DNA from: Flavobacterium sp. N2038
GTDB lineage: Bacteria; Bacteroidota; Bacteroidia; Flavobacteriales; Flavobacteriaceae
Length of the DNA stretch: 64,000 nt
Assembly: GCF_025947185.1 (NCBI RefSeq)
Contig: NZ_CP110001.1
Location: forward strand, 4,030,001 to 4,094,000
Direction: 5' to 3'
Part shown: positions 63,055 to 64,000 of the stretch, one piece after another
Layout: every line of letters begins with the position of its first letter
How positions within the stretch are numbered: position 1 is the stretch's first letter
Notes under the pieces: generated by a model
The model's input: only the letters and a program-made list of their open reading frames with translations
Told to the model about the DNA's origin: nothing
Databases searched by the model: none
Made by a program: the position numbers and the translations under genes

Positions 63055-64000
63055 TTACACTGATTCCCTTATAATTAGATTTCCTTTTTTCTTCTCTTTA
63101 ATAATTTTATAATTACTCCCGTCGGTCATTTGTTTCATTAATAATTTAACCGTTTTCTTTGCCATTTCTTCAATAGGTTGTGCTAAAACAGTAATAGAAG
63201 GTGAGTTCAGTCTAAAACTTTCATGATCATCAAAACTAATTACCGCTTTATCTGCAGGTATTTTTAATTCAAGCCTTCTAAAAGACTGTAAACCTGCAAG
63301 CAACAAATAATTAGCTCCAAATAATACCGCATCTATATCTGTTTTTTTAGTCAAAAATTCAGTGATCTTTTCAATTCTTTTTTCTTCAGAGATATGATAT
63401 TCCATATCCAGAATTCGTGACTCATCATATAATCCTGCTTCCTTTAATACTTTAGTATATCCCTGCTTTCTCAAATTCATCTGAATAAGCTGTGAGTAAT
63501 TGGTTATAAACGCAATTTTTCTGAATCCTTTTTCCAGTAAATAATGCGTTGCTTTCTCAGCCCCTTCAAAATTATCAAGTACCACATGACTCACATTCTG
63601 ACCTTCAAAATATCGGTCGACTAAAACTACCGGACACTGAAGTTCTAATAATCTGTCTACAGTAGCTTTCATATTCTCTGTAGGTGTTATGATAAAACCG
63701 TCAACATTTGCCTGCAATAAACTATCAACTAATTCAACAGCACGCTCATCATTTCCTCCTGTACTGCAATAAAACACTCTATAATTAGAATCGATTGCCT
63801 CCCTCTCGATCACCTTTGCTAAATCGGAAAAAAAATGATTGGATATATCTTCTACAATAAGTCCTATAGATCTCGTTTTTCCGGTTCTCAAACTACTGGC
63901 GATCATATTGAGTTTGAATTTCATTTCTTCACTAACCTTAATAACTTTCTTAATCACTTCCTTACTTATCCCCATCTTCTCGCCTTTATTATTCAATACA
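63055..64000 (-). CDS. LacI-family transcriptional regulator (5' end outside window)
   Basis: The frame is open to the right edge. The first visible residues, VLNNKGEKMGISKEVIKKVI, are the end of a LacI helix-turn-helix and hinge (NMIASSLRTGKTRSIGLIV), so about 20 N-terminal residues are missing. The TTG at 63994-63996 is an internal Leu codon, not the start. The remainder is the periplasmic-binding-like effector domain (SNHFFSDLAKVIE, DGFIITPTE, VVLVDRYFEG, VISFDDHESFRLNSPSITVLAQP). It is the probable regulator of the susCD genes, which begin 264 bp downstream. Confidence 0.88.
   Translation of the reverse strand, partial: VLNNKGEKMGISKEVIKKVIKVSEEMKFKLNMIASSLRTGKTRSIGLIVEDISNHFFSDLAKVIEREAIDSNYRVFYCSTGGNDERAVELVDSLLQANVDGFIITPTENMKATVDRLLELQCPVVLVDRYFEGQNVSHVVLDNFEGAEKATHYLLEKGFRKIAFITNYSQLIQMNLRKQGYTKVLKEAGLYDESRILDMEYHISEEKRIEKITEFLTKKTDIDAVLFGANYLLLAGLQSFRRLELKIPADKAVISFDDHESFRLNSPSITVLAQPIEEMAKKTVKLLMKQMTDGSNYKIIKEKKKGNLIIRESV

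Noticed and set aside
63994..63996. TTG as the start of the LacI-family gene
   Set aside because: The preceding codons continue the helix-turn-helix sequence (VLNN), so the true start lies outside the window.

Overview
The window looks like a Flavobacterium-type member of the Bacteroidota. The DNA is AT-rich and carries a SusC/SusD pair, SprB repeats, a C-terminal type IX secretion (T9SS) sorting domain, Bacteroidota-type lipoprotein signals and a PNGase F gene. No rRNA, tRNA, CRISPR array, transposase, integrase or phage structural gene was seen.

Left part (1-11.1 kb, + strand): an array of leaderless proteins resembling tail fibres or receptor-binding proteins. Small adaptor genes sharing one N-terminus ([14 protein letters not shown]) are each followed 2-6 bp later by a gene for a variable domain: a beta-propeller-like protein and two BspA-type (DUF285) repeat proteins. 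The adaptor+BspA unit is tandemly duplicated, and a third adaptor is truncated. Upstream lie a small coiled-coil protein, a DUF5977-like protein and a DUF5977-Hint (intein-like) protein. Related GGAACCAC hairpins punctuate the array.

Middle (11.9-22.5 kb, + strand): two phage-tail-collar (MdpB-like) proteins, a leaderless periplasmic-binding-fold protein, a 2243-residue adhesin (13 SprB repeats, 5 Ig-like repeats, T9SS sorting domain) and an OmpA-type outer-membrane protein. This looks like a cell-surface or adhesion module.

Right part (22.6-64 kb): a large N-glycan utilisation locus. Eighteen co-directional minus-strand genes run from a GntR regulator through a ROK kinase/mannose-6-phosphate isomerase fusion, a sugar porter, GH38, GH92, an unassigned six-hairpin glycosidase, GH3, a second GH92, a phosphoesterase, a fucose block and two GH20 hexosaminidases. 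The fucose block is FucP, a UxaA-type dehydratase, an SDR, LutABC and an FAH hydrolase. Divergent from GntR are PNGase F, a GH29 fucosidase and an M28 peptidase. SusC/SusD and a LacI regulator (cut by the right edge) follow.

Proposed logic (inference): PNGase F releases N-glycans and SusCD imports them. GH20, GH92, GH38, GH29 and GH3 trim them. Mannose goes to fructose-6-phosphate through the fusion enzyme. Fucose goes to pyruvate plus L-lactate, and LutABC oxidises the lactate. One GH92 has Gln in place of the usual general-acid Glu, which suggests it cleaves phosphomannose links.
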